A stretch of DNA of 64,000 nt. Origin: Sphingomonas sp. Root710 (GTDB lineage: Bacteria > Pseudomonadota > Alphaproteobacteria > Sphingomonadales > Sphingomonadaceae). The translations under genes were made by a program, and so were the position numbers. The stretch spans positions 62,001 to 126,000 of the forward strand of contig NZ_LMIB01000012.1 of NCBI RefSeq assembly GCF_001429065.1. Direction: 5' to 3'. Shown in pieces: positions 35,897-44,215 of this stretch (its first letter is position 1; every line of letters starts with the position of its first letter). The notes beneath the pieces are model-generated. The model did no database searches. It worked only from the letters and a program-made list of their open reading frames with translations, and had not been told where the DNA came from.

Positions 35897-36369
35897 GCCG
35901 CCACCGTCGCGGCGATCCGCTCGATCGCGGCGTCGCCGTCGATCCGCGCCACCGGCACCCCGTCAACCAGCGCATTGGGCCCGACCGCGCACAGGCCTAG
36001 GCAATAGACCGGCTCCAGCGTCACCCGCCCGTCGGCGCGGGTCTCGCCCATCGCGACGTCGAGCCGCCGGGCCAGCGCCGCCTCGATCGCCGCGCCGCCG
36101 CGCGACTGGCAGCTCTCGGCGCGGCAATATTTGACGATATGGCGGCCTGCCGGGACATGGCGGAAATCATGGTAGAAGCTGACAACGCCATGCACTTCGG
36201 CGCGGCTCAGGTTGAGTTCGGCGGCGATCGCCGCAACCGCGGCGTCATCGACCTTGCCGACCGCCGCCTGAAGATCGTGCAGCAGCGGCAACAGCGCGCC
36301 GCGCCGTCCGGCATGGACTTTGGCGAGGCGCGCGACCGTCGCCTCGATGCTTTCGTCGATCATCGTCAT
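35893..36369 (-). CDS. fdsG: Formate dehydrogenase gamma subunit
   Basis: A 158-residue NuoE-like subunit with a thioredoxin-fold 2Fe-2S cluster: CRAESCQSRGG and, 30-odd residues later, CLGLCAVGP supply the four cysteines. The helical N-terminus has LLPLLHDLQAAVGKVDDAAV. First gene of the fdsGBAD-fdhD-mobA operon; its stop overlaps the fdsB start (ATGA). Confidence 0.95.
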   Translation of the reverse strand: MTMIDESIEATVARLAKVHAGRRGALLPLLHDLQAAVGKVDDAAVAAIAAELNLSRAEVHGVVSFYHDFRHVPAGRHIVKYCRAESCQSRGGAAIEAALARRLDVAMGETRADGRVTLEPVYCLGLCAVGPNALVDGVPVARIDGDAAIERIAATVAA

Positions 36370-36404
36370 CGCGCGGCTTTCGCGCTCCGCTACGGGCGGG
36401 TCAA

Positions 36405-36436
36405 ATCACTAATATCCATCAGTGATAGACACTATC
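36405..36436. promoter_or_regulatory. Candidate LysR operators upstream of fdsG
   Basis: Two overlapping dyads fill the 69-base gap between the LysR gene and fdsG: ATCACT-N10-AGTGAT (36405-36426) and GATAG-aca-CTATC (36424-36436). GATAG/CTATC half-sites also occur upstream of the LysR gene itself. This placement suits a LysR-type activator responding to formate. Confidence 0.55.
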
Positions 36437-36438
36437 TA

Positions 36439-37341
36439 TCAAACATCGAACCCCTTGGGCAGCTTCACCTTGCGCGCGATCGCCAGCGCCGCCCCCGCCA
36501 GCGGGCCGATCGGGCTGCGATTGGGGACGATCAGGCCGATCCGGCTGGCCGGCGCGGGATCGTCGAACGGCAATATCTGCGCCCAGTTCAGCCCCGGCAG
36601 CAGCGCCAGATAGCTGTCGGGCATGATCGTCGCGAAGCCGCCCGCCTGCACCATCGCCAGCAGCGCGACATAGCTGTCCGCCGTCGCACGCGGATGCAGC
36701 GCCAGGCCGCGCTCGGCGATGCGCGCGTCGAGGATGCGGCGGTTCTGCATCCCCTGGTGGAGCAGGCAGAGATCGGCGCGCACCGCTTCCCCCCAGCCGA
36801 TCTCGCTGCGCCCGGCAAAGGGACCCCCGGCATGGGCGAGAAAGATATAATGTTCGGCATAGAGCGCGCTTGCCAGCATGTCGGCGGGCGGCTCATGATC
36901 GAGATAGGTCAGCCCCGCGTCGATCTCGAACCCGCTCAGCCCGCGCTCGATCTCGCGCGAGGTCATCGACCGCACCGACAGGCTCAGCTCCGGATGCAAT
37001 TCGAGCAAAGCCTTGGCGAGATAACCGACCACCGGCAGCGCCGCCGGGATAACGCCCAGCCGGAATTCGCCATGGATCGGCCCGGCCATCGCCTCCATCG
37101 CATGGCCCATCCCCTCGAACACCGCGACGAGCTGCTGCGCCCAGGGCAGCATCGCCTGCCCCTCGGGCGTCAGCCCGATATAGCGCCGGTCGCGCACCAC
37201 CAGCCGGCGGCCGAACTGCTCCTCCAGCGCGGCGATGCCCGCCGACAGCGTCGGCTGGGTGATGCCACAGACCTCCGCCGCGCGCGCAAAATGCCCCTCG
37301 CGCGCTAGAGCCGTGAAATAGCGCAGCAGGCGCAGATGCAT
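36439..37341 (-). CDS. LysR-type regulator, probable formate dehydrogenase activator
   Basis: A 300-residue LysR protein: winged HTH in the first 60 residues (LRYFTALAREGHFARAAEVC, ITQPTLSAGIAALEEQFG) and a periplasmic-binding-type effector domain. It lies directly upstream of fdsG on the same strand and matching dyads flank it, so control of the fds operon and of itself is likely. Same-strand placement is less usual than divergent placement for LysR genes. Confidence 0.9.
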   Translation of the reverse strand: MHLRLLRYFTALAREGHFARAAEVCGITQPTLSAGIAALEEQFGRRLVVRDRRYIGLTPEGQAMLPWAQQLVAVFEGMGHAMEAMAGPIHGEFRLGVIPAALPVVGYLAKALLELHPELSLSVRSMTSREIERGLSGFEIDAGLTYLDHEPPADMLASALYAEHYIFLAHAGGPFAGRSEIGWGEAVRADLCLLHQGMQNRRILDARIAERGLALHPRATADSYVALLAMVQAGGFATIMPDSYLALLPGLNWAQILPFDDPAPASRIGLIVPNRSPIGPLAGAALAIARKVKLPKGFDV

Positions 37342-37357
37342 GGTGTCCCCATCGATC

Positions 37358-37374
37358 GATAGAGGATAACTATC
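37358..37374. promoter_or_regulatory. Candidate LysR autoregulatory site
   Basis: GATAG and CTATC separated by seven bases lie 16 bases upstream of the LysR start. The same half-sites, three bases apart, occur before fdsG (36424-36436). Confidence 0.45.
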
Positions 37375-37410
37375 ACGCCGCTGCTGCGAACGCGATGGTT
37401 TACCAGAAGC

Positions 37411-37432
37411 CGTCGCCCCGGCGAAGGCGACG
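37411..37432. terminator. Hairpin downstream of the protease gene
   Basis: CGTCGCC, an eight-base loop and GGCGACG form a strong stem 13 bases beyond the minus-strand protease stop. There is no T-run, so it may be a pausing or RNA-end structure and not a classic intrinsic terminator. Confidence 0.4.
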
Positions 37433-37444
37433 CGTAGTCACGCC

Positions 37445-38296
37445 TTAGCGCAACGCGCGCATCGACGCGCGGTCGGCGCTAGCCATCCGTTCGCCGCTGT
37501 CGGCCGCCACCTCCGCGATCATTGCCAGTATATCGGCGTCGAAGCGCAGCCCGATGTTGAAACAGTCGTTCCCCGCGCAGACATAGCCGACATGCAACCC
37601 CACCGCGGCATGCGCGCCGGGCGCATAATACATGCCGCCCGACGATCCCGACGCAGACTCCGTCGAACTGGCAAACAGCCGCGACGGGTCGGTCACGCGC
37701 GTTCCCCCCGCGCCGTCCTGTGCCAGGCCATAGGGAAAGGGCCGCGCCTCGCCGTTGCTGATGCGCGCGCGGCCATCGGCGGCATCGGCGGGAAAGGATA
37801 TTAACTGCACCGCGCGTCCGCTAGGCCGGACGGCGACCGCGGCGACCCGCTCGGCGGCCATTGGCCGGTCGAGTTTGAGCACCGCGACGTCATAGGCGCT
37901 GTCGCTGCGGCGGCGCGCATCGGCCCAGGGCGAGCGGACATAGCGCACCCGCGCAGTCTCGCGCACCGATCCGTCGGGGTTGAGCAGGCTGAAGAAGCAG
38001 TTGCGCGGATCGATCGCCGCGCCGTCGGCATAGAGGCTGTGCGCGGCGGTGACGGCGGTATCGGCAGCGCCCAATATCCAGCCGGTCGCATCGCGGACGC
38101 GCGCACGTCCGCCCGCCGTCGGGCATTCGAGCCGGCCGACCGCCTCGAAAGCGCCCGGCGCGGTCCGGCTTTCGGTGCCGCCGAACCGCATCGCGGCGGC
38201 AGGCCCGCCGCCCGGTGCCAACGCCGCCATTCCCGCGACCAGAATCGCGGACATGAAACGCCTGGCGCGTTGAAAGGATACGCTACGCAACACCAT
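37445..38296 (-). CDS. Secreted trypsin-like serine protease
   Basis: A chymotrypsin-fold protein of about 283 residues. The triad is visible: His in TAVTAAHSLYAD, Asp in SAYDVAVLKLDRP, Ser in ESASGSSGGMYYAPG (GSSGG in place of GDSGG). A signal-like hydrophobic stretch MSAILVAGMAALAPGGGPAAA precedes the mature part. The start is unsure (38347, 38296 or 38254 possible). Two cysteines in CAGNDC may form a disulfide. Probably periplasmic or secreted; substrate unknown. Its upstream region is the AT-rich divergent spacer shared with the cyclase. Confidence 0.75.
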   Translation of the reverse strand: MVLRSVSFQRARRFMSAILVAGMAALAPGGGPAAAMRFGGTESRTAPGAFEAVGRLECPTAGGRARVRDATGWILGAADTAVTAAHSLYADGAAIDPRNCFFSLLNPDGSVRETARVRYVRSPWADARRRSDSAYDVAVLKLDRPMAAERVAAVAVRPSGRAVQLISFPADAADGRARISNGEARPFPYGLAQDGAGGTRVTDPSRLFASSTESASGSSGGMYYAPGAHAAVGLHVGYVCAGNDCFNIGLRFDADILAMIAEVAADSGERMASADRASMRALR

Positions 38297-38379
38297 ATAC
38301 CGACACCCGCCCGGCTCCAAAAAGGCCAAAAAGCCCACTGGATTCACGGAGACATCAAATTAGTGAAGTAGTCATACGA

Positions 38380-38419
38380 AGGATGTGCTAAGACATCCTG
38401 AATATCCGATTATGGATAT
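38380..38419. promoter_or_regulatory. Tandem dyads in an AT-rich divergent promoter region
   Basis: AGGATGT-N6-ACATCCT (38380-38399) is followed two bases later by ATATCC-N6-GGATAT (38402-38419). Both have a six-base centre and related half-sites. The enclosing 38350-38520 stretch is markedly AT-rich compared with the rest of the window and separates the protease and cyclase genes. No other gene is seen in the 425 bases between the preferred starts 38296 and 38722. Confidence 0.5.
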
Positions 38420-38721
38420 AAATATGAATCTGGTTAATTACGTCATTACCATGACTTTTTACTCGATAGTAACTCTGTAATCATCGAATCGTCATTTAGC
38501 GCTGTATAGACGAACGGATATCATACCAACGTCGCGTCGGTGATCTTGTTCCTTTCGCCGTGACCGCACGGCCGGGGCGTCCAAGCAAAGTTTTCTGGAC
38601 AAAGCGGCAGGCAGAGCGGCAAATCATCACCGGGGAGATCTCGCGATGCGGGCGAACTTCGGGGAAAGATGGGGAGACCGAAGGGGCGCGGCATGAACAT
38701 CGGCCGGCTTCGACAACAGCG

Positions 38722-41430
38722 ATGACCGAACTCAAGCCAATAGCCACCGGAAAACCCGCCCCGGCCGCAGGCCGGTCGTCGGCGCGCGCGCTGTTCTGGC
38801 GGCTGATGTGGCTGTACCAAGGCGGCTGTACCCTCGCGATCGTGATCGTCATGGCGCTGGTGCTGTTCGGTCTCGAACTCACCCTGCGCCAGTGGATCAT
38901 CCTGGTCTGCATGACCCCAGTCGTCGTCGCGATCTACAATCTGTCCGACGTCTATCTGATGGTCCGGCACTTCCGGCCGATCGACCGGGCGCTGCGCGCG
39001 ATGGACGCGGGGGAGAAGGTTCCGCCGCCCGTCATGGCCGAGGCGGTCGTCCGCGCGCTCAACCTGCCCTTCTACTCCTTCATGCGGGTCACCTTCCTGC
39101 ATGGCCCGATGGTGTCGGTGCTGGTCTGCATCGCCCTGCCGCTCGGCAACTATTTCTTCGATGCGGGCTACGTGCCGTGGCAGGTGATCGTGTTCGCTGC
39201 GACCTGCCTGCTGTTCGCCTCGCCCACCCATGCGATCTTCGAATATTTCGGGGTCAGCAGGGCGATGGTGGGCACGATCGTCCGCCTGTCCGAAGCGCTG
39301 CCCGGCGGCCTGCCGCCTGAATATCAGCACCAGCTGGTCGCGATCCGGCTCAAGAGCAAGCTGCTCTACCTGACGATCTTCGTCGCCGCGCTGCCGCTCA
39401 TCTTCTTCGCCGCGTCGATCATCTTCAAGGTGCAGCGGATGTTCGTGCTCCAGGGCATCGATCCCACACCCTCGATGATGCTGCCGCTCTATATCTGGAT
39501 CACCGGCGTGGTGTGCGTCTGCATGCTCGGCTCGGTGATGATGGCCTTGCTCACCGCGCAGGAAGTGTCGCGGTCGGCGAGCCGGCTGATCGACGGGATG
39601 CGCATGGTCGAGCGCGGCGAGCTCGATGGCGTCAAGCTGGAGGTGGTCTCCACCGACGAATATGCCGACATCTTCCGCGGCTTCCAGCACATGCTCGAAG
39701 CGCTGCGCGAGGAGCAGTTGATCCTCGAGATGAGCAACGATCTCGCCGGCGAGTTGAAGCTCGAACTGCTGATCGCCCGGATCATGCGCGCCACCACCGA
39801 ACTGCTCAACGCCGAGCGATCGACCCTGTTCGTCTATGACCGCAAGAGCGACGAACTCTTCTCGCTGTTCGCCGAGGGCGATCTGGTCCGCGAGATCCGC
39901 CTGCCGTCGAACCGCGGCATCGCGGGCGCGGTGTTCACCAGCGGCGTCGCCGAGAATATCTCCGATCCTTATGCCGATCCGCGCTTCAATCCAGAGGTCG
40001 ACAAGGCGACCGGCTTCGTCACCCGCTCGATCCTCTGCCAGCCGATCTTCGACAAGCATGGCGGCCGGATCGGCGTCACCCAGATCCTCAACAAGCGCGA
40101 CGCCAGCGCCTTCTCCGCCAAGGACGAGGCGCGGCTCAAGGCCTTCTCGGCGCAGATCGCGGTGTGCCTGGAGAATGCCCGGCTGTTCGACGACGTGCTC
40201 TACATGAAGAATTATAACGAGAGCATCCTCAAGAGCACCTCGAACGCGGTGATCACATTCGACGAAGACACCCGCATCGTCACCAGCAATGAGGCCGCGC
40301 GAACCTTGCTCAAGGCCCCGGACGGGCTGATCGGCACCCGCGCGCGCGACGCCTTTTCGGGCAAGAACGCCTGGATCGCCGAGCGGCTGGAACGCACCGA
40401 CCGCGATCGCGAGGCCTATCTGGCGGTCGACGCCGAGCTGGTCGGCAACGATGGCCAGGCCGCCTCGATCAATCTCACCGCCGCCCCGCTGGTCGACGCC
40501 AATGATGCGGTGATCGGCTCGATGCTGGTGATGGAGGACATCACCAGCGAGAAGCGCGTCCGCTCCACCATGGCGCGCTACATGTCGAAGGAGGTCGCCG
40601 ATCAGCTGCTCGAGGCGGGCGAGGACCAGCTGACCGGTAAGGACCAGACGGTCTCGATCCTCTTCTCCGACGTGCGCGGCTTCACCACGATCGCCGAGAA
40701 GATCGGCGCGCGCGAAACCGTGGCGATGCTCAACAGCTATTTCACCGAGATGGTCGACGTCATCTTCGAGAATAAGGGCATCCTCGACAAATATATCGGC
40801 GACGCGATCATGGCGCTGTTCGGCGCGCCGTTCGCCGGGCCGAACGACGCCGACAATGCCATCGCCACCGCGAACCGGATGCTGGTCGAGCTGAAGGCGC
40901 TCAACCTGAAGCGCACCGCTATGGGCGAAGCGCCGATCGACATCGGCCTGGGGATCAGCACCGGCGACGTGATCGTCGGCAATATCGGCTCGATCAAGCG
41001 CATGGAATATACCGTCATCGGCGACAGCGTGAACCTCGCCTCGCGGCTCGAGGGCGCGAACAAGGCCTATGGCTCGAAGATCCTCTTCTCCGAATTCACC
41101 TATGCCCGCCTCGCCGACCCGCGGCTGGTGCGCGAGATCGACCTGATCCGGGTGAAGGGCAAGGACTTCCCGGTCGGCGTCCATGAATCGCTCGGCTATC
41201 GCGCCGACGAGGTCGACCGCGGCCTCGGCGCGATGCTCGAACATTATGCGTCGGGCCTCGCCGCCTATCGGGCGATGCAATGGCGGGAGGCCGAAGAGCA
41301 TTTCCTCGCCGCACTCAAGGCGATGCCCGGCGACGGCCCCTCGGCGATGTATGTCGAACGCTGCCGCGCCTTCGCCAAGGCGCCGCCCGCGGCGGACTGG
41401 GACGGCGTCTGGACGCTGACCTCGAAGTGA
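38722..41430 (+). CDS. Membrane adenylate/guanylate cyclase with HAMP, GAF and PAS domains
   Basis: A 902-residue class III cyclase from ATG 38722 (open to 38560, but that part does not look coding). About six membrane helices occupy residues 20-280, a HAMP-like linker follows, then GAF (about 349-489), a PAS-like domain (about 495-610) and the catalytic domain: ILFSDVRGFTT and DKYIGDAIMALFG carry the two metal aspartates and the lysine, and YTVIGDSVNLASRLEG the Asn/Arg pair. All key residues are present, so it should be active. It would make cAMP (less likely cGMP) in response to membrane and GAF signals. Confidence 0.92.
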   Translation: MTELKPIATGKPAPAAGRSSARALFWRLMWLYQGGCTLAIVIVMALVLFGLELTLRQWIILVCMTPVVVAIYNLSDVYLMVRHFRPIDRALRAMDAGEKVPPPVMAEAVVRALNLPFYSFMRVTFLHGPMVSVLVCIALPLGNYFFDAGYVPWQVIVFAATCLLFASPTHAIFEYFGVSRAMVGTIVRLSEALPGGLPPEYQHQLVAIRLKSKLLYLTIFVAALPLIFFAASIIFKVQRMFVLQGIDPTPSMMLPLYIWITGVVCVCMLGSVMMALLTAQEVSRSASRLIDGMRMVERGELDGVKLEVVSTDEYADIFRGFQHMLEALREEQLILEMSNDLAGELKLELLIARIMRATTELLNAERSTLFVYDRKSDELFSLFAEGDLVREIRLPSNRGIAGAVFTSGVAENISDPYADPRFNPEVDKATGFVTRSILCQPIFDKHGGRIGVTQILNKRDASAFSAKDEARLKAFSAQIAVCLENARLFDDVLYMKNYNESILKSTSNAVITFDEDTRIVTSNEAARTLLKAPDGLIGTRARDAFSGKNAWIAERLERTDRDREAYLAVDAELVGNDGQAASINLTAAPLVDANDAVIGSMLVMEDITSEKRVRSTMARYMSKEVADQLLEAGEDQLTGKDQTVSILFSDVRGFTTIAEKIGARETVAMLNSYFTEMVDVIFENKGILDKYIGDAIMALFGAPFAGPNDADNAIATANRMLVELKALNLKRTAMGEAPIDIGLGISTGDVIVGNIGSIKRMEYTVIGDSVNLASRLEGANKAYGSKILFSEFTYARLADPRLVREIDLIRVKGKDFPVGVHESLGYRADEVDRGLGAMLEHYASGLAAYRAMQWREAEEHFLAALKAMPGDGPSAMYVERCRAFAKAPPAADWDGVWTLTSK

Positions 41431-41467
41431 CGCGGGCCGCTGCGGCCGTCCCGCCGGTGTCGGGGCG

Positions 41468-42724
41468 GTGAACGTCGACGGCCTCGAATATGTGGCGCTG
41501 GGGCTGGCGCTCGGTTTCCTGATCGGCATCGAACGGGGCTGGTCGAGCCGCTCCGCAATACCGGGCACCCGCGTCGCGGGGATCCGCACCTTCGCGCTTC
41601 TCGGGCTCACCGGCGCGCTGTGCGGAGCGCTGGCGACGGGCGTCCACATCGCGATCGGCGCGGGCCTGTTCGTCGCCACCGCGGGGCTGATCGTCATCGG
41701 CTACCGGCGATCGGTCATTCAGGGGGCAAGTGTCAGCGCGACCGGCGCGATCGCCATGCTGCTGACCCTCGGCATCGGCCTGCTGGCGGCCACGGGGCAG
41801 CCGGTCCTCGCCTCGGTGTCCGCCGCGATCATGACCCTGATCCTGTCGATGCGCGAACAGCTCCATGGTTGGATCGAACGGCTCGACAAGGTGGAGCTTC
41901 AGGCGATCGCCCGCTTCGCACTGATCGCCCTCGCCATCCTGCCGCTGCTGCCCGATCGCGACATGGGGCCATTCGACGCCTGGAATCCGCACCAGCTGTG
42001 GATCATGGTCGTGCTCGTCTCGGGCCTGTCGTTCATCGGCTATTTCGTCTCCAAATGGTTGGGCCCCTCACGCGGGATTATCGCTACCGCCGCCGCGGGC
42101 GCGATGATCTCGTCGACTGCGGTGACGGCCTCGCTCGCCACCCGGCTGCGCGCGGGCGAACTCGAAACGCCCAGCCTCATCGCGGGCGTCGCCGCCGCCT
42201 CGGCGGTGATGTTCATGCGCGTGCTGGTCATGGCCGCGATGCTCGCGCCCTTCGCGCTGCCGTGGCTTGCGGCGGTGATCGGCGCGCCGGCGATGGTCAG
42301 CCTGCTCTGCACGGGCTGGTTCCTCCGCCGCACCCAGACCGGGAGCGGCAGCGACGGGGAGATCGCCGTCCGTAATCCCTTCGCCATCTGGCCGGCGCTG
42401 ATGCTCGTCGGCCTGGTGATGTTTCTCTCGGTGGTGGCGAACGCCGCGCTCCTGCGCTTCGGTGACGCGGGCCTCGCGACCGCGCTCGCCATTTCGGGAA
42501 TGATCGACGTGGATTCGGCGATCATCACGATGGGCGGCCTGCCCGCCGGGGCGATCGACGGGCGGACGGCGGGGCTGGTGCTCTCCTTGCCGGTGCTGCT
42601 CAACACGCTGGTCAAGGCGGTCGTCGCGATCAGCATCGCCGGATGGCGCGCCGGCTGGCCCGCGGCGCTGCCGCTGATCCTCAGCGCCGCCGCCGCCTTC
42701 CTCGCCCTGCCCTGGATCCTGTAG
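41468..42724 (+). CDS. MgtC/SapB family membrane protein with DUF4010
   Basis: A 418-residue, GTG-started protein with about 11-12 hydrophobic helices. The N-terminal MgtC-like part has ALGLALGFLIGIERGW and GIRTFALLGLTGALCG; the C-terminal part fits DUF4010. Members are thought to act in magnesium homeostasis or as small-molecule channels. It follows the cyclase by 37 bases and may be co-transcribed. Confidence 0.85.
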   Translation: MNVDGLEYVALGLALGFLIGIERGWSSRSAIPGTRVAGIRTFALLGLTGALCGALATGVHIAIGAGLFVATAGLIVIGYRRSVIQGASVSATGAIAMLLTLGIGLLAATGQPVLASVSAAIMTLILSMREQLHGWIERLDKVELQAIARFALIALAILPLLPDRDMGPFDAWNPHQLWIMVVLVSGLSFIGYFVSKWLGPSRGIIATAAAGAMISSTAVTASLATRLRAGELETPSLIAGVAAASAVMFMRVLVMAAMLAPFALPWLAAVIGAPAMVSLLCTGWFLRRTQTGSGSDGEIAVRNPFAIWPALMLVGLVMFLSVVANAALLRFGDAGLATALAISGMIDVDSAIITMGGLPAGAIDGRTAGLVLSLPVLLNTLVKAVVAISIAGWRAGWPAALPLILSAAAAFLALPWIL

Positions 42725-42740
42725 GCGCTACGCCGCCGGT

Positions 42741-43082
42741 TCAGCGCGGCTGGGCCGGCTTCGGGCCGATGCTGTTCAGATAGGCGATGAAGCGCTTGAT
42801 GTCCGCCGGCTCCCACGGGTCCGACGGCATGTCGGGATGCCCGGCGGTGATCCCCTCGGCCAGCGCCTCGTCGAGCGTCTCGACCGGATAGCGATAGGCG
42901 AGCGAGCGGAACGGCGGCGCGGCCGCAAGCGGGCTCGCGCCCGTCTTGCCCGTCGCGTGGCAGGCGCCACAGCGCTTCACCGCGAGCGCATGGCCCTCGC
43001 GCACGAGCTGGTCGGCCTGCGCGGGCGCGGCGGCCAGCGCCAGGCCGAGACCCAGAAATACAGCAATGCCCCTAGCTCGCAT
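42741..43082 (-). CDS. Small periplasmic c-type cytochrome
   Basis: A 113-residue protein from ATG 43082, with GAGGTGG just upstream. The signal peptide ends near APAQADQ. One haem site, CGACH, is at about residues 38-42, and the axial methionine is probably in GHPDMPSDPW. A class I monohaem electron carrier. It converges on the MgtC gene with 16 bases between. Confidence 0.92.
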   Translation of the reverse strand: MRARGIAVFLGLGLALAAAPAQADQLVREGHALAVKRCGACHATGKTGASPLAAAPPFRSLAYRYPVETLDEALAEGITAGHPDMPSDPWEPADIKRFIAYLNSIGPKPAQPR

Positions 43083-43150
43083 GATCCACCTCAACCGGCC
43101 GGCGACGATCTTAGGGATCGCCGCCTTCCGGCGTCAATGCGTGGTTATGC

Positions 43151-44215
43151 TCATGCGGCCGCCTGTGCCCAGGCGATCCGCGCCAGTTCGGGGAATACCC
43201 GGGCCCGTTCGGCGGCGCGCGCCGACGCGGCGGTGCCGCGGATCACGCGTCCCTTGATGCCGTGGAAGATCGCGGCGAGGCGGAAGAAGTTGAACGCGGT
43301 GTAAAAGCGCCAGCCGGGGATCGAGCCGCGCCCGGTGCGCGCGCAATAGGCGGCGATATAGTCTTCCTCGCTGGGCAGGTTGAGCGCGGTCAGGTCCGCG
43401 CCCGCCAGCCCCGCGACGATGTGCGGCGGCATCTGGTACATCATCGCATGATAGGCGAAGTCGGCGAGCGGATGACCGAGGGTCGACAGCTCCCAGTCGA
43501 GCACCGCCAGGACGCGCGGCTCGGTCGGGTGAAATATCATATTGTCGATGCGGAAGTCGCCATGGACGATGCTGGTCTCCTCGCCCGGCGGAATATTGGC
43601 GGGCAGCCATTCGATCAGCCGGTCCATATGCTCGTCGCGCCCCGCTTCGGCATCGTCGAGATATTGCCGCGTCCAGCGCGCGATCTGCCGCTCGAAATAA
43701 TTGCCGGGCTTGCCGTATTCGCCGAGGCCGACCGCCTGATAATCGACGCTGTGTAGCGCCGCGATCGTCGCGTTCATCGCGTCATAATAGGCCGGGCGCT
43801 CGTCGCGCGGCACCTCGGGCAGCGCCGCGTCCCAGAAGACGCGCCCCTCGACCATGTCCATCACATAGAACCAGGTGCCGATCACCGCGTCGTCGGTGCA
43901 CAAGGCATGGACATGCGCGACGGGGAAATCCGCCTTCGCCAGCCCGGTCAGCACCTGCGCCTCGCGCTCGACGGCATGCGCGCCTTTGAGCAGCTGCCCC
44001 GGCGGCTTGCGGCGCAGCACATAGGCCTTGCCTGGCGTCACCAGCTTGTAGGTCGGGTTGGACTGGCCGCCCTTGAACTGCTCGACGGCCATCGGCCCGG
44101 TAAAGCCAGGAACATGTTCGCTCATCCAGCGCGCGAGCGCCGCCTCGTCGAAACCGAACCCCTCGCGGACCGGCGTGGTCCCGCTGTTCGCGTCCTGACC
44201 GATGTCGTTGCTCAT
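43151..44215 (-). CDS. APH/ACAD10-like phosphotransferase family protein
   Basis: A 354-residue kinase-fold protein. ATG 44215 overlaps the acyl-CoA dehydrogenase stop (ATGA), so it is preferred over 44266. Motifs: GGQSNPTYKLVTPGKAYVLR with the ATP lysine, SIVHGDFRIDNMIFHP (catalytic HGDxxxxN) and VLAVLDWELSTLGHPLADFA (DWE metal site). Paired with an acyl-CoA dehydrogenase as in ACAD10/11 systems, it may phosphorylate a hydroxyacyl-CoA that the dehydrogenase partner then processes. It is less likely an antibiotic kinase. Confidence 0.9.
   Translation of the reverse strand: MSNDIGQDANSGTTPVREGFGFDEAALARWMSEHVPGFTGPMAVEQFKGGQSNPTYKLVTPGKAYVLRRKPPGQLLKGAHAVEREAQVLTGLAKADFPVAHVHALCTDDAVIGTWFYVMDMVEGRVFWDAALPEVPRDERPAYYDAMNATIAALHSVDYQAVGLGEYGKPGNYFERQIARWTRQYLDDAEAGRDEHMDRLIEWLPANIPPGEETSIVHGDFRIDNMIFHPTEPRVLAVLDWELSTLGHPLADFAYHAMMYQMPPHIVAGLAGADLTALNLPSEEDYIAAYCARTGRGSIPGWRFYTAFNFFRLAAIFHGIKGRVIRGTAASARAAERARVFPELARIAWAQAAA

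Noticed and set aside
38521-41697. A 1058-codon minus-strand open frame
   Set aside because: It is antisense to the adenylate cyclase, which has intact catalytic motifs; the antisense translation is low-complexity.
43151-44215. Aminoglycoside resistance kinase
   Set aside because: The APH fold is real, but coupling to an acyl-CoA dehydrogenase and the sequence type point to acyl-CoA metabolism.
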